Positions 53,048 through 63,043 of a stretch of DNA of 64,000 nt are shown here, one piece after another (the first letter of the stretch is position 1; each line of letters begins with the position of its first letter). The DNA is from an uncultured Blastocatellia bacterium (GTDB taxonomy: Bacteria > Acidobacteriota > Blastocatellia > Pyrinomonadales > Pyrinomonadaceae): the NCBI GenBank assembly GCA_946480785.1, contig CAMLLD010000015.1, forward strand, positions 18,255 through 82,254, written 5' to 3'. The notes under the pieces were generated by a model, which saw only the letters and a list, made by a program, of their open reading frames with translations, did no database searches and had not been told where the DNA came from. Position numbers and translations under genes: made by a program.

Positions 53048-54379
53048 CTACTCACTGCCTTCCAACTGCGTGTGCAACTGACGCAGCACGATCTCGTCCA
53101 ACTGTGAACGGATCGAATCGATCTTGATCTTGCCGATCACCTCTTCCGCGAACCCGTAGGTCAGCAAGCTGCGGCCCAGTTCCGGGTTGATGCCACGCGC
53201 CTGCAAGTAAAACAACTCTTCCTCGTCGATCTGGCCCACTGCCGCGCCATGCGCGCACTTCACGTCGTCGGCGTAAATCTCCAACTGCGGCTTCGTATCT
53301 ACGCGCGCTTGTGCCGAGAGCAGCAGGTTCTTGTTCGTCTGCATCGCGTCGGTCTTCTGCGCGCCCTCACGCACGAAGATTTTGCCGTTGAAAACAGCGC
53401 GCGCGTTGCCGTCGAGAATGCCTTTATACAACTGATGGCTGGTGCAGTGCGGCTGCTGGTGATCGATGACGGAGTGCGTGTCGGTGTGCTGCTCCGAACC
53501 GACGAGATACAAACCGTCGACCCAACATTCTGCGCCTTCGTGGTCCAGCACGACCGAGATGTCGTGGCGCGAAAGGCGGCCGCCGAGATTGATCGAGGTC
53601 GTGTCGTAACTGGCGCTGCGTCCGAGCGAAGCGGAGGTGATTGACGTGTGAAAAGCGTTGTCGCTTTCACGCTGCATGCGATAGTGTTCCAGCCGCGCGC
53701 CTTCCTTGAGCACGACCTCGGCGATCGCATTTGTGAAATACTGCTGATTGCGCGTTGACACGAAGGTTTCGATCAAAGTGGCCGAGCTGTTCTCTTCAGC
53801 GACAACGAGCAGCCGCGGAAAACTTGCGGCATCGGCATGTTCAGCGTCGGTTATGAACGTGACCTGTATCGGCGTCTCAAGTTTCACGTTCTTCGGGATC
53901 CACAGAAACAACCCCGATTGCAGAAACGCCGTGTTCAACGCCGCGAGTCCGTTGTTGTGATAACCGGCGTTGCGTGCGAGATAACCGCGCGCGATCTTGT
54001 TGTAGCGCGCATCGGCAACCGCACTGAGCAGATCGATCGCAACCACGCCCTCAAGTCCCGTTTTGACCGACAACTCTTCCGACAGAAAGCCGTTCACCAC
54101 GACGATATGCGCCGTTGCGGTTTCCGGATAAACCCACTGTGTCGCGTCAAGTGAGACGTTAGTGGCACGCGTAGCCGGCACGAAGCTCTGCTTCGCGAGC
54201 GGCGCGAGATTCGTGTACTTCCACTCTTCCTCATGAACTGTCGGAAACCCGAGCTGCTCAAACCGATCCATCGCGCTGTTGCGTACCAGCTCCAGCCACG
54301 GCACCGTCGGACTCGACTCGCGCACCGTCTGAAACGCACTCTGATAATTGTTCTGTTTTCTTGCGAGTTCAGTGACCAT
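53048..54379 (-). CDS. sufD: Fe-S assembly scaffold subunit SufD
   Basis: 443 aa. The right-handed beta-helix core of SufB/SufD proteins is recognised from LLVVAEENSSATLIETFVS, VVLKEGARLEHYRMQRES, SITSASLGRSASYDTTSINLGG and the C-terminal VKCAHGAAVGQIDEEELFYLQARGI. SufD pairs with SufB in the SufBC2D complex, where it supports iron entry and cluster formation. It lies between sufC and sufS with 3- and 4-base gaps. It is more divergent from SufB than SufB is between species, as usual for SufD. Confidence 0.95.
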   Translation of the reverse strand: MVTELARKQNNYQSAFQTVRESSPTVPWLELVRNSAMDRFEQLGFPTVHEEEWKYTNLAPLAKQSFVPATRATNVSLDATQWVYPETATAHIVVVNGFLSEELSVKTGLEGVVAIDLLSAVADARYNKIARGYLARNAGYHNNGLAALNTAFLQSGLFLWIPKNVKLETPIQVTFITDAEHADAASFPRLLVVAEENSSATLIETFVSTRNQQYFTNAIAEVVLKEGARLEHYRMQRESDNAFHTSITSASLGRSASYDTTSINLGGRLSRHDISVVLDHEGAECWVDGLYLVGSEQHTDTHSVIDHQQPHCTSHQLYKGILDGNARAVFNGKIFVREGAQKTDAMQTNKNLLLSAQARVDTKPQLEIYADDVKCAHGAAVGQIDEEELFYLQARGINPELGRSLLTYGFAEEVIGKIKIDSIRSQLDEIVLRQLHTQLEGSE

Positions 54380-54382
54380 TGC

Positions 54383-55168
<786 letters not shown>

Positions 55169-55171
55169 TCG

Positions 55172-56608
55172 CTATCCCACGCTACCTTCCAATTTCAGTC
55201 CCAGCAGCCGTGTCGCTTCCACTGCAAATTCCATCGGCAACTGGAGAAAAACGTCTTTGCAAAAACCATTGATGATCAGCGACACGGCGTCTTCCTGCGA
55301 GATGCCACGCTGCTGCAAATAGAACAACTGCTCTTCGCTGATCTTCGAGGTCGACGCTTCGTGCTCGACGCTCGAACTGTTGTTCATCACTTCGATATAC
55401 GGGAACGTGTTCGCGCCGCACTGGGATCCGATCAGCATCGAGTCACACTGCGTGTAGTTGCGCGCGCCTTCCGCTTTCGGCATGACCTTCACGAGCCCGC
55501 GATAACTGTTGTTCGATTTTCCGGCCGCAATGCCCTTGGAAATGATCGTCGAGCGCGTGTTCTTGCCGAGGTGGATCATCTTCGTGCCCGTGTCGGCCTG
55601 TTGCGCGTGATTCGTGAGGGCGACTGAATAAAATTCGCCGATCGAGTTGTCGCCCTGGAGGATGCACGACGGATATTTCCACGTGATCGCCGAACCCGTT
55701 TCGACCTGCGTCCACGAGATCTTCGAATTCTTTCCCGCGCACTTGCCGCGCTTCGTGACGAAGTTGTAGATACCGCCTTTTCCTTCTTCATCGCCGGCGT
55801 ACCAGTTCTGCACGGTTGAATATTTGATCTGCGCGTCGTCGAGTGCGACGAGCTCGACTACTGCTGCATGTAACTGGTTGCGATCGAACTTAGGCGCCGT
55901 GCAGCCTTCGAGATACGAAACGTACGCGCTTTCTTCGGCGACGATCAACGTGCGCTCAAACTGGCCCGACTCCGCGTTGTTGATGCGGAAGTAAGTCGAC
56001 AGCTCCATCGGACAACGCACGCCCTTCGGAATAAAACAGAAACTGCCGTCCGAGAAGACCGCGCTGTTCAGCGCCGCGAAGAAGTTGTCGTTCGTCGGCA
56101 CGACGGAACCGAGATACTTCTTCACGAGCTCCGGATAGTCTCTGATCGCTTCGGTGAACGAACAAAAGATCACGCCGTGCTTCTTGAGCTTCTCTTTGTA
56201 AGTGGTGGCGACGGATACCGAATCGAAAACCGCGTCGACCGCGACACCCGCGAGTTGCTTCTGCTCCTGCAACGGAATGCCGAGCTTCTCAAACGTGCGC
56301 AGCAACTCCGGATCGACTTCATCGAGACTCGCCTTCGTCGGTTTCTGTTTCGGCGCGCTGTAGTAAATGATGTCCTGGTAGTCGATCTCGGGATACTTGA
56401 GGTTGGGCCAATGCTTCGGCTCGGTCATCGTCAGCCAGTGACGAAATGCCTTGAGCCGGAACTCGAGCATCCACTCGGGCTCGTTTTTCTTCGCGACGAT
56501 CAGGCGAATGGTGTCTTCGGTCAGACCGCGCGGAATCACATCCGACTCGATGTCGGTGACGAAGCCGTATTTGTATTCCTGTTTCGCTAGTAGTTCTGCT
56601 GTGCTCAT
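55172..56608 (-). CDS. sufB: Fe-S assembly scaffold subunit SufB
   Basis: 478 aa, the usual length. Family landmarks: [90 protein letters not shown] and [22 protein letters not shown]. It is the main scaffold on which the SUF system builds [4Fe-4S] clusters. It is the first structural gene after the Rrf2 regulator (8-base gap) and heads the B-C-D-S-U order common outside the proteobacteria. No isc genes are in the window. Confidence 0.97.
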   Translation of the reverse strand: MSTAELLAKQEYKYGFVTDIESDVIPRGLTEDTIRLIVAKKNEPEWMLEFRLKAFRHWLTMTEPKHWPNLKYPEIDYQDIIYYSAPKQKPTKASLDEVDPELLRTFEKLGIPLQEQKQLAGVAVDAVFDSVSVATTYKEKLKKHGVIFCSFTEAIRDYPELVKKYLGSVVPTNDNFFAALNSAVFSDGSFCFIPKGVRCPMELSTYFRINNAESGQFERTLIVAEESAYVSYLEGCTAPKFDRNQLHAAVVELVALDDAQIKYSTVQNWYAGDEEGKGGIYNFVTKRGKCAGKNSKISWTQVETGSAITWKYPSCILQGDNSIGEFYSVALTNHAQQADTGTKMIHLGKNTRSTIISKGIAAGKSNNSYRGLVKVMPKAEGARNYTQCDSMLIGSQCGANTFPYIEVMNNSSSVEHEASTSKISEEQLFYLQQRGISQEDAVSLIINGFCKDVFLQLPMEFAVEATRLLGLKLEGSVG

Positions 56609-56616
56609 CGTAATTT

Positions 56617-57093
56617 CTAGACGCGAGTGTCTCGCGGTTTCATTCCTTGAATCTGATGCAACACTTCATCGACGTTTGCTTCAGTGCCTAATAACTGCGA
56701 CAGCGTGATCTCGCCGAGCGCGTTGTCGACAATCTGGTGCAGCTCGACGATGACCGGGCGGATGCCGCAATCACCGGTGTGCACGCACGCGTCGAGCACG
56801 CCGGCGTAACTCTTACAGTGCGACTCGGCCGGCTCGCCTTCCAAAACCCTGATGACCTGGTTGAGCCGAATCTGCGACGCGGGCCGCGCGAGCGAGTAGC
56901 CGCCTTTGATACCGCGCGTCGACTGCACCAGGCCGGCCTTGCTCAGGATCCACATGAGTTTGCCGGCATTGGCGGACGAGATTCCCTCGAGTCGGGCGAG
57001 TTGGGAAAGGGTCAGCGATTCACCGAGCGTCTCGGCGCGCGCCAGTTGCAGCAGGCAGCGCAAACCGTATTCTTCCTGAGCCGAGATCTTCAT
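56617..57093 (-). CDS. Rrf2-family Fe-S-sensing transcription regulator (IscR/SufR-like)
   Basis: 158 aa. The winged helix ([53 protein letters not shown]) is followed by three cysteines (C93, C103, C109) in the position of the [2Fe-2S] ligands of IscR. The spacing is C-x9-C-x5-C rather than C-x5-C-x5-C. It very likely senses Fe-S status and controls its own operon from the promoter just upstream. The C-terminal part is rich in helices ([17 protein letters not shown] end). Whether it represses or activates cannot be read here. Confidence 0.92.
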   Translation of the reverse strand: MKISAQEEYGLRCLLQLARAETLGESLTLSQLARLEGISSANAGKLMWILSKAGLVQSTRGIKGGYSLARPASQIRLNQVIRVLEGEPAESHCKSYAGVLDACVHTGDCGIRPVIVELHQIVDNALGEITLSQLLGTEANVDEVLHQIQGMKPRDTRV

Positions 57094-57113
57094 TTAAGTT
57101 ATTAACCTGAGGC

Positions 57114-57143
57114 ATCTTAGTCGAAACCTTACTTTTAAGTCAA
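57114..57143 (-). promoter_or_regulatory. Promoter of the suf operon
   Basis: On the minus strand TTGACT (57143-57138) and TAAGAT (57119-57114) are 18 bases apart, with transcription expected near 57107, about 14 bases before the Rrf2 ATG. AT-rich half-symmetries (CTTAAAAGTAAG and AACTTAAAT) overlap or adjoin it and could bind the regulator. Confidence 0.6.
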
Positions 57144-57201
57144 GATTAATCCCACCTCTTATCCCCTGTCCACTGGCCTCACGTGTCGGAGGTTCTTCGC
57201 T

Positions 57202-58407
57202 TTACAGCTTGAACTCGAAGTCTAAGTAACCGGCGAGGCGGACGGGTTTGCCACCGACGTTTGGCGGCGCAAACGTCCACGCTTTTGCAGCGTCTTCGGC
57301 AGCTTGACGTAGAAGCATCGGCCCTTCCGAGTTGGTGATCCAGATCTTGCCGTTCTCGTCGATGATCGCGAACACGCGCACTGTGCCGGTGACGTTGTGT
57401 GTCCGCGCAGAGGAGGGATAGTTCGGCGTGACGCGCTTGGTTTCGCGTCCGTTAAGTGAGCCGGTGCTGATGAGTTGCGGCTCGGCAGTCGGTGTTGTCG
57501 TCGCGGTGGAAGCAGTTTGTACCGCGCTGGTCACGGGTTGAGCGGAGTTGGGAGCTAGTTGAGAGGAGTTCGTTCCGGGTTGCGACGGGTTGGGCGCCAC
57601 TGTCGCTGAAGAATCTGCTGATGGCGCGCCCAGAGTGTCAGTCTTCGGCCCCGCAAACGGATTGGGAATACGCGACGTCATCGCGTCCAGCGCGGGCGAG
57701 CGGCCGAGCGACGCGACCTGTGTCTGCGACGACGCCATCCTTTCCCTGGCCATTAACAGTTCCGTTTGCCACTTCGCGCGATCGTCATCGTTGCGCGCCA
57801 GCGACAGTCGCAAACCCAGCACATCTTCGAGCAACGCGACCGCGTCGTAACTGCGCCCTTGTTCCTTGGAGATTTCATTCGCCTGCGCGGCCACGCGCTC
57901 CAGCAGACCGCGAACGCGATCGAGATCCGTCTTCGCCTCAGGCGGCAGATCGCCGTCGCTGGGGTTAAGTCCGAAACTGCGATAGCGCGCGATGTGCGAG
58001 CGGATGCCGTTGACCGTTTGGCCAGCGGCGGCGAAGTAAGTACGAATCGATTCGTCCTTCTGTGCCGCGCGCGTTTGAAAAGCTTCTTCGAGTAACGATT
58101 GCGAGCGGCCGTAGTTGCCGTCTTCGAGATAGACGCCGAGCAGCATTAACGTGGCGACATTGCGCAACGCGACGTCACGCGAAGAAGCGCGCACGTTTTC
58201 CAGCTCGGTGGCTGCAGCTTGTAGTTGGTGAACTGCGGCGAGCGCGCGGGCGCGGTCGATACGATCGAGTGCGGAGTTGGCGTTAGCAGTGGCAGCGTCT
58301 GGGCCAGAGCCGGTCGACTGCGCCACCGCGAAGACGGGTGCGATCAAGAGGACGATTGTCGGGAGGATGGCATGGATGTAGGGGCGAAAACGGAACAAAG
58401 ACCTCAA
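57202..58407 (-). CDS. Exported protein with C-terminal TonB domain
   Basis: 401 aa from a TTG at 58407 with AGGAG eight bases upstream. The frame is open to 58710, but that part covers a palindromic repeat and does not read as protein. A signal or anchor helix (YIHAILPTIVLLIAPVFAVA) leads to helical repeats (about 45-230: LERVAAQANEISKEQGRSYDAVALLEDVLGLRLSLARN), then a Pro/Ser/Thr/Gln-rich spacer. The final 85 residues form a TonB C-terminal domain (RVTPNYPSSARTHNVTGTVRVFAIIDENGKI; AAKAWTFAPPNVGGKPV). It may energise outer-membrane receptors, or use the fold structurally, since ExbB/ExbD are not nearby. Confidence 0.8.
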   Translation of the reverse strand: MRSLFRFRPYIHAILPTIVLLIAPVFAVAQSTGSGPDAATANANSALDRIDRARALAAVHQLQAAATELENVRASSRDVALRNVATLMLLGVYLEDGNYGRSQSLLEEAFQTRAAQKDESIRTYFAAAGQTVNGIRSHIARYRSFGLNPSDGDLPPEAKTDLDRVRGLLERVAAQANEISKEQGRSYDAVALLEDVLGLRLSLARNDDDRAKWQTELLMARERMASSQTQVASLGRSPALDAMTSRIPNPFAGPKTDTLGAPSADSSATVAPNPSQPGTNSSQLAPNSAQPVTSAVQTASTATTTPTAEPQLISTGSLNGRETKRVTPNYPSSARTHNVTGTVRVFAIIDENGKIWITNSEGPMLLRQAAEDAAKAWTFAPPNVGGKPVRLAGYLDFEFKL

Positions 58408-58510
58408 ATTATTGACTCCTGAAACACAAAAGCGAGCCTCATGCTCGCTTGCTTGACTATCATTTCGGGACGCTATTATGGCCGCAGAGGGGCGAATGAG
58501 GCAAGAGGGA

Positions 58511-58742
58511 GCGCCGGAGGCGCGGCCAGAAGGTAGCCAGGGGCAAGTGCGACGCGCAGCGGAGCACGCAGCCCCTGGATCGATCAGAAAACACGACCAG
58601 CCCGGAACGGGCGATAGACATGCGGTGTTCCCGTGTCTGTCGGCCCTCCGGGCCTCAATTTTTTGCTTAATGATCCAGGGGTTACGCGCGCCGCTTCGCG
58701 TCGCGCTCACCCCTGGCTACCTTCTGGCCGCGCCTTCGGCGC
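58511..58742. repeat. 232-bp imperfect palindromic repeat element (REPIN/MITE-like)
   Basis: Outer arms of 33 bp (58511-58543 and 58710-58742) differ at one base. The inner parts also pair for much of their length (left GCGACGCGCAGCGG..CAGCCCCTGGATC against the right arm near 58672-58703), and the centre holds further small stems (CCCGGAACGGG; GACATG/CGTGTC). Repeated blocks CCAGGGG/CCCCTGG flank each half. It fills most of the 360-base gap 58408-58767. No transposase ORF lies inside, so any movement would need help in trans. Confidence 0.8.
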
Positions 58743-58767
58743 TACCCGCGCATGCCAAACGGACGCG

Positions 58768-60186
58768 TTACGGTGTCACTGAACTGCTGACGCTCTTCAT
58801 GATCTTGTCACGAAAAGCGCGGGCAGCGTTTTTGACGGCCGTTTCGTCGAGGGTCAGGAGGCGGCGGTCGCGCATGAGGATGCGGCCGTTGATGATGACG
58901 GTCTCGACGTCCGCTGCTTTCGTGGCGTAGACGAGGTCCGAGTAAATGTTGTAGACGGGAATCTGATTCAACGTGTCGCGATCGATAATAAGGACATCGG
59001 CGCGTTTACCGACTTCCAACGAACCAATCTCCTTCTCCAAATGCAGCGCCTGCGCGCCGCGAATCGTCGCGAACTCAAACGCCTGCTGCGCCGAGATCAC
59101 TTTCGGATCCCCGGTGAAAACTTTGTGCAGCTTCGCCACCGTATCCATCTCTTCCCACATGTTGAGATCGTTGTTCGATGCAGCGCCATCCGTTCCCAAA
59201 CCAAGCAGGACGCCCTCTTTCAACATCCGCGGCACCGGCGCCACACCCGCCGCCAGCTTCATGTTCGACTGCGGATTGTGGACCACTCCCACACCACGTC
59301 GCTGCAGGATCGCGACGTCGCTGCCTTGCGGCCACACCATGTGCGCCGCGATCACCCGATTGTTCAAAAATCCGATGCGGTCGAGATAAGCAACCGGACT
59401 CGCGCCCTTCGCCTTCACCATGTCGTCGACTTCACGCTTCGTCTCCGCGATATGAATCACGATCGGCGCGCCGGTGCGGTCGGAAAACGCGCGCGCCGCT
59501 TTTAAATGTTCTTCGTTAACGGTGTACGGCGCATGCGGCGCGATCGCGGGAGTAATCAGGTCGTTTCCTTTCCAACGCGCCACAAACTTCTCGACGTAGG
59601 ACAAACCCTCGTCATAACTCTTGTTATCGGCGACCGGAAAGTCGATAACGGTCTCGCCGAGCACACCACGAACGCCCGCTTTCGCAGTCTCATCCGCAAT
59701 CGCGTCTTCGAAGTAATACATATCGCAGTAGGTCGTGGTCCCACCACGAATCATCTCCGCGAGTCCGAGCCGCGCGCCGACACGCACAAACTCTTCCGTC
59801 ACGTTCTTCGCTTCGGCCGGAAAGATGTATTTCGTCAACCACTCCTGCAGATCGAGATCGTCCGCGAGCCCGCGAAACAACACCATCGGAATATGCGTGT
59901 GACCGTTGATCAAACCCGGCGTCAGCACTTTTCCTTCCGCGTTCACGCGTTGCCGTGACGTGTACCCGCGCTCGATCTCGGCGCGTGGCCCAATCGCGAC
60001 GATACGTCCCTTCGACACGGCGATGCCGCCGTCGTCGATGATGCGGCGCGTCTGGTCCATCGTCACGATCGTGCCGCCCAAAACCAACAAATCGACCGGC
60101 TCGCGGCGATTCTGTGCGGCAACATCTGGAAGCGAGTTGAAAGTCATGGCCATCAGGAGCGCAACGGTCAGGAGAAGCTTTAGCAT
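58768..60186 (-). CDS. Exported amidohydrolase, MtaD/SAH-deaminase-like
   Basis: 472 aa from the ATG at 60186 (a TTG at 60192 adds two residues). Unusually for this family it begins with a signal peptide (LLLTVALLMAMTFNSLPDVAAQ). The metal site is complete: HxH in INGHTHIPMVLFRG, His in PAIAPHAPYTVNEEHL, His in VIHIAETKREVDDM and Asp in LGTDGAASNNDLNMWEEM. These phrases match methylthioadenosine/S-adenosylhomocysteine deaminases and the related TRZ/ATZ group. In this operon, with cytidine deaminase, uridine kinase and PNP, deamination of an adenosine derivative outside the cytoplasm would fit. Substrate and location are inferred. The gene ends next to the palindromic element. Confidence 0.88.
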   Translation of the reverse strand: MLKLLLTVALLMAMTFNSLPDVAAQNRREPVDLLVLGGTIVTMDQTRRIIDDGGIAVSKGRIVAIGPRAEIERGYTSRQRVNAEGKVLTPGLINGHTHIPMVLFRGLADDLDLQEWLTKYIFPAEAKNVTEEFVRVGARLGLAEMIRGGTTTYCDMYYFEDAIADETAKAGVRGVLGETVIDFPVADNKSYDEGLSYVEKFVARWKGNDLITPAIAPHAPYTVNEEHLKAARAFSDRTGAPIVIHIAETKREVDDMVKAKGASPVAYLDRIGFLNNRVIAAHMVWPQGSDVAILQRRGVGVVHNPQSNMKLAAGVAPVPRMLKEGVLLGLGTDGAASNNDLNMWEEMDTVAKLHKVFTGDPKVISAQQAFEFATIRGAQALHLEKEIGSLEVGKRADVLIIDRDTLNQIPVYNIYSDLVYATKAADVETVIINGRILMRDRRLLTLDETAVKNAARAFRDKIMKSVSSSVTP

Positions 60187-60193
60187 AAGCAAA

Positions 60194-60610
60194 CTACTCG
60201 GTTGCCTTTTTCCCTTTCAAAAAGCGCGCATCAAACGCGCGCGGCAGCAATTCAGCGACATGAAAAACTTCACTCTGCCCCGCGAGGTTTGCGAATACGA
60301 TCTTCGCACCGCGCGCAAACTCCCAAATGATCTGCCGGCAAGTGCCACACGGCGGCGTCAGTGTTTCCGTATCCGCGACCACCGCGAGCTCCGTGAACTG
60401 TCGTTCACCTTCCGACAACGCCTTCCAAATCGCGACGCGTTCAGCACACACCGTCAAACCATAACTCGCGCTCTCGACGTTGCAGCCCGTGTACACTTTG
60501 CCACTGCCCGTGCGCACCGCGGCGCCCACAAGAAAACCCGAAAACGGCGCGACTGAATGCGTTCGCGCCTGCTGCGCCGCTTCGATCAGCGGCTGTAATT
60601 CTTCGCTCAA
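60194..60610 (-). CDS. cdd: Cytidine deaminase
   Basis: 138 aa homotetrameric type. Zinc ligands and catalytic Glu are in GLTVCAERVAIWKA (Cys, Glu) and PPCGTCRQIIWEF (two Cys); the substrate-binding FSGFLVGAAVRTGSGKVYTGCNVESASYG is typical. It converts cytidine or deoxycytidine to uridine forms. It begins with TTG, overlapping the uridine kinase stop as TTGA, so translation is coupled. The C terminus is a little longer than Bacillus Cdd (HVAELLPRAFDARFLKGKK). Confidence 0.95.
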   Translation of the reverse strand: MSEELQPLIEAAQQARTHSVAPFSGFLVGAAVRTGSGKVYTGCNVESASYGLTVCAERVAIWKALSEGERQFTELAVVADTETLTPPCGTCRQIIWEFARGAKIVFANLAGQSEVFHVAELLPRAFDARFLKGKKATE

Positions 60611-61248
60611 AGTTGCCCTCCAACATTAGTTAATTCATGGGCCAGCCTCTCGCGAATTTTTCCGCTGAGCAAATCAATGCTTACCAGGTTATGGCCACCT
60701 TCGGGAATGATTACGTCCGCGTGCCGCTTCGACGGCTCGACAAACTGCATGTGCATCGGCCGCACTGTCGCGACGTATTGCTCGATCACCGATTCAACCG
60801 TGCGCCCGCGTTCGTCAAGATCGCGCCGCAGCCGTCGAATAAAACGAATATCGTCCGGTGTGTCGACAAACACTTTGATATCCATCTGCTCGAGCAAACG
60901 CGGATCGGCAAAGATCAAGATCCCTTCAACGATCACGATCGGCTTGGGTTCGACGTGCCTCGTCTCCGTCATGCGCGTGTGCGTGCGAAAGTCGTAAAGC
61001 GGCAACTCAACCGCTTCGCCCGCTTTCAAACGACGCACGTGGTTCACCAACAGATCGTTATCGAGCGCGTCCGGATGATCGAAGTTTGCGATGTGCCGAT
61101 AGTCGAGCGGAAGGTCGGTGATGTTTCGGTAATAAGAATCCTGCTGAATGAAAACTACTTCGCCGGCGCTGACTGACTCCAGAATGCGATTCGCAACCGT
61201 TGTCTTCCCTGAGCCAGTGCCCCCCGAAATGCCGATGATTAGACTCAC
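60607..61248 (-). CDS. udk: Uridine/cytidine kinase
   Basis: 213 aa P-loop kinase starting at a GTG. Walker A GGTGSGKTTVA, then FIQQDSYYRNITDLP, NFDHPDALDNDLLVNHV, PLYDFRTHTRM, IVIVEGILIFADPRL and RFIRRLRRDLDERGRT match bacterial Udk closely. It phosphorylates uridine or cytidine to the monophosphate, closing the salvage route after import. It follows PNP by 7 bases and is coupled to cdd. Confidence 0.96.
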   Translation of the reverse strand: MSLIIGISGGTGSGKTTVANRILESVSAGEVVFIQQDSYYRNITDLPLDYRHIANFDHPDALDNDLLVNHVRRLKAGEAVELPLYDFRTHTRMTETRHVEPKPIVIVEGILIFADPRLLEQMDIKVFVDTPDDIRFIRRLRRDLDERGRTVESVIEQYVATVRPMHMQFVEPSKRHADVIIPEGGHNLVSIDLLSGKIRERLAHELTNVGGQL

Positions 61249-61255
61249 GCTTCAC

Positions 61256-62116
61256 CTACACAACGCGACTATGAATTCGATTTACCACCCGCCGCAATAA
61301 CTGCGCAAACGTCTCGCGCACGCGATCGCCCGTCGCCATCACTTCCTCATGATTGATCGGTTCGTCGCTGATGCCCGCGGCCATGTTTGTGATGCACGAG
61401 ATGCCGAGCACTTCCATGCCCATGTGCCGCGCGACGATCGCTTCCGGCACCGTGCTCATGCCGACGGCGTCAGCCCCGAGCGCGCGCAGCAGATGAATCT
61501 CGGCGGGCGTTTCATAACTCGGACCAGACAGCGCGCCGTAAACACCACGTCGCACGTCGGCGCCAATCTCTCTCGCTTCTTCAACCACGAGTGCCTGCAG
61601 GTCGTGCGCGTAAACGGAAGTCATGTCGGGAAACCGTGGTCCAAAGCGTTCCTCGTTTGGACCACGCAGCGGATTGTCGCCCATCAGGTTCAGGTGATCG
61701 CTGATAACCATCAACGTTCCCTGGTTCAGTTGCACGTTGATGCCGCCGGACGCGTTCGTCAGGATCAGCGTCTTCACGCCGAGCAAATTGAAAGTGCGAA
61801 TCGGAAACGTGACTTCTTCGAGCGAATAGCCTTCGTAATAATGGACGCGGCCCTGCATCGCGACGACGGGCACCGTATCGACCTTCCCAATGACGAGCCG
61901 GCCCGCGTGACCCTGAGCGGTCGAACGCATGAAGCCGGGAATCTCTTCGTACGGAATACCAACCGCTTCTTCAAAATCATCCGCAAATCCACCCAAGCCG
62001 CTGCCGAGCACGATCGCAATGCGCGGCTCCAGCTTCGTGCGCGCGCGAATCACCCGCGACGCATGTTCCGCTCGCTCGTAAAGACCCGTGCCTGCCGTTC
62101 CCTCAACCATACGCAT
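61256..62116 (-). CDS. punA: Purine-nucleoside phosphorylase (trimeric, NP-I type)
   Basis: 286 aa, the size of trimeric PNPs. Seen: IVLGSGLGGFADDFE, GHAGRLVIGKV, VVAMQGRVHYYEGYSLEEVTFPIR, LILTNASGGIN, LMVISDHLNLMGDNPLRGPN, YGALSGPSYETPAEI and GMSTVPEAIVARHMGMEVLGISCITNMAAG. The enzyme splits (deoxy)inosine and guanosine with phosphate. The gene begins 3 bases after the ABC permease stop, with AGAAG as a weak ribosome-binding site. It is the first catabolic gene after the transporter. Confidence 0.96.
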   Translation of the reverse strand: MRMVEGTAGTGLYERAEHASRVIRARTKLEPRIAIVLGSGLGGFADDFEEAVGIPYEEIPGFMRSTAQGHAGRLVIGKVDTVPVVAMQGRVHYYEGYSLEEVTFPIRTFNLLGVKTLILTNASGGINVQLNQGTLMVISDHLNLMGDNPLRGPNEERFGPRFPDMTSVYAHDLQALVVEEAREIGADVRRGVYGALSGPSYETPAEIHLLRALGADAVGMSTVPEAIVARHMGMEVLGISCITNMAAGISDEPINHEEVMATGDRVRETFAQLLRRVVNRIHSRVV

Positions 62117-62119
62117 TCA

Positions 62120-63043
62120 TTACTTCTCTTTCTGATAAGGTACGCCCAATGCCCGCGGCGGCCGCGACGATCCAATAAAGCCCGCGAGCACCACGATGGT
62201 CAAGACGTACGGCACCATCTGAATGAACTGCACCGGAATGTCTTCACCCGAAGGTAACTTTACCGCGCCTTGCATCTGGATCGAAACCGCTTCGGTGAAA
62301 CCAAACAGCAGACACGCAAGCATCGTCTGTACGGGTCGCCATTTGCCGAAGATCAACGCGGCGAGCGCGATGAAACCGCGGCCCGCAGTCATGTTTCTGG
62401 TGAACAGTGACGACTGCCCGATCGATAAATACGCGCCGCCCAGACCGGCGAGTATGCCCGCGATAAGCACGCCCGAGTAACGCATCCTCGCGACACTCAC
62501 GCCCGCGGCATCAGCAGCTTCGGGTTTCTCACCGACCGCGCGCAATCGCAGACCGAAAGGTGTTTTGTACAACACGTACCACGTGAGCGCGACGAGCAAG
62601 AGAACAGTGATCGCGATGATCGCCGGCGACTGCGGCAACAGGTGGTCCTTCGGAAGTTGCGGCGTCGAGCCTGACGACAGAAACAGCGCGCCACTCAGGA
62701 AACCGGGAATACCGAGCATCAGGATGTTGATGGCCGCGCCACTCACGACCTGATCGGCTTTGAACTTGATACAACTCACCGCGTAGATGACGGCGATGAA
62801 GAGTCCTGCGAGCAGTCCGCCGAGTAAGCCGACCCACGGGCTCGCGTTGCCGAGATGGAACTTTTGATCGGCCGCATACGTGACCGCCGCCGCGGTGAAC
62901 GCGCCCGCCAGCATCTTTCCTTCGAGCGCGATGTTGATGACACCGGAACGTTCGGAGAACAGGCCGCCGAGGGCGGCGAGCACGAGCGGCGTGGCCAGCC
63001 TGATGGTCGAAGCGATCAAAGAAAGTGTGAAGATGTCTCTCAT
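62120..63043 (-). CDS. Nucleoside ABC transporter permease (BmpC/YufQ-type)
   Basis: 307 aa from ATG 63043, which overlaps the preceding stop (ATGA); the 16 residues upstream are not needed. About nine membrane helices. Family marks of the BPD_transp_2 permeases for nucleosides: IRLATPLVLAALGGLFSERSGVINIALEGKML, FKADQVVSGAAINILMLGIPGFL, GLRLRAVGEKPEAADAAGVSV and GYLSIGQ-like AYLSIGQSSLFTRNMTAGRGFIALAALIFGKWRP. It pairs with the permease upstream. Substrate assignment to nucleosides rests on family and on the salvage genes that follow. Confidence 0.92.
   Translation of the reverse strand: MRDIFTLSLIASTIRLATPLVLAALGGLFSERSGVINIALEGKMLAGAFTAAAVTYAADQKFHLGNASPWVGLLGGLLAGLFIAVIYAVSCIKFKADQVVSGAAINILMLGIPGFLSGALFLSSGSTPQLPKDHLLPQSPAIIAITVLLLVALTWYVLYKTPFGLRLRAVGEKPEAADAAGVSVARMRYSGVLIAGILAGLGGAYLSIGQSSLFTRNMTAGRGFIALAALIFGKWRPVQTMLACLLFGFTEAVSIQMQGAVKLPSGEDIPVQFIQMVPYVLTIVVLAGFIGSSRPPRALGVPYQKEK

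Noticed and set aside
58408..58710. N-terminal extension of the TonB protein by 101 codons
   Set aside because: The stretch overlaps the palindromic repeat, reads as Arg/Ser/Pro-rich noise, and a TTG with a good ribosome site gives a proper signal peptide.
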